A stretch of DNA of 21,923 nt from Ruminococcaceae bacterium UBA7075 (GTDB lineage Bacteria; Bacillota; Clostridia; Oscillospirales; Acutalibacteraceae): the NCBI GenBank assembly GCA_002493635.1, contig DKZL01000035.1, positions 1 through 21,923 on the forward strand, given 5' to 3'. Shown here one piece after another: positions 21,907 through 21,923 of the stretch. Positions within the stretch are counted from its first letter, which is position 1; each line of letters starts with the position of its first letter. The notes below the pieces were generated by a model, which saw nothing but the letters and a program-made list of their open reading frames with translations, was not told where the DNA came from and ran no database searches. A program made the position numbers and the translations under genes.

Positions 21907-21923
21907 ACTTTATAGGAAATTGC

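Overview
The window looks like chromosomal DNA from a low-GC Gram-positive bacterium of the Clostridia, most likely a Ruminococcus-like member of the Oscillospiraceae. The reasons are the Firmicutes-type core gene order (phoH-ybeY-dgkA-era-yqzL-recO and ylxM-ffh-rpsP-khpA), strong AGGAGG-type ribosome binding sites, TTGACA/TATAAT promoters with frequent TGn extended -10 elements, and a type I dockerin protein facing a cohesin-like lipoprotein. The taxonomy is inference; there is no rRNA gene in the window.

Layout. (1) 144-2051, minus strand: an HTH/AbrB-type regulator followed by an ABC ATPase and an ABC-2 permease, probably one self-regulated export operon. (2) 2276-4172, plus strand: a cyclase/formamidase-like metal hydrolase, a HAD phosphatase and the epoxyqueuosine reductase QueH, joined by ATGA overlaps. 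(3) 4276-4752: a Nudix hydrolase with its own promoter, which overlaps the queH stop codon, and its own terminator. (4) 4927-6684: an sdpR-sdpI pair followed by a YhfC-type membrane protein, with a perfect inverted repeat beside the promoter that looks like the repressor operator. (5) 6824-13695, minus strand: housekeeping cluster phoH, ybeY, dgkA, era, yqzL, recO, mutS2. It includes a 57-residue yqzL gene that overlaps recO, and a 29-bp palindromic element between recO and mutS2. (6) 14061-16384, plus strand: ylxM, ffh, rpsP, khpA, for SRP targeting and ribosome/RNA functions. (7) 16467-18417, minus strand: pyruvate kinase followed by a divergent shikimate-kinase-like protein. (8) 18611-21864: a divergent pair made of a secreted CotH-domain protein with a C-terminal dockerin (minus) and a lipoprotein with an Asn/Asp/Ser-rich stalk and a cohesin-like domain (plus).

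How the genes work together. Most of the window is core metabolism and information processing. The two accessory systems most worth following up are the SdpR/SdpI/YhfC cassette, which resembles a toxin-sensing immunity module without a visible toxin gene, and the dockerin-CotH/cohesin-lipoprotein pair, which could tether a secreted CotH kinase-like protein to the cell surface. Neither pairing has been tested; both are read from domain content and gene arrangement. No tRNA, rRNA, CRISPR array, transposase or phage gene was seen.
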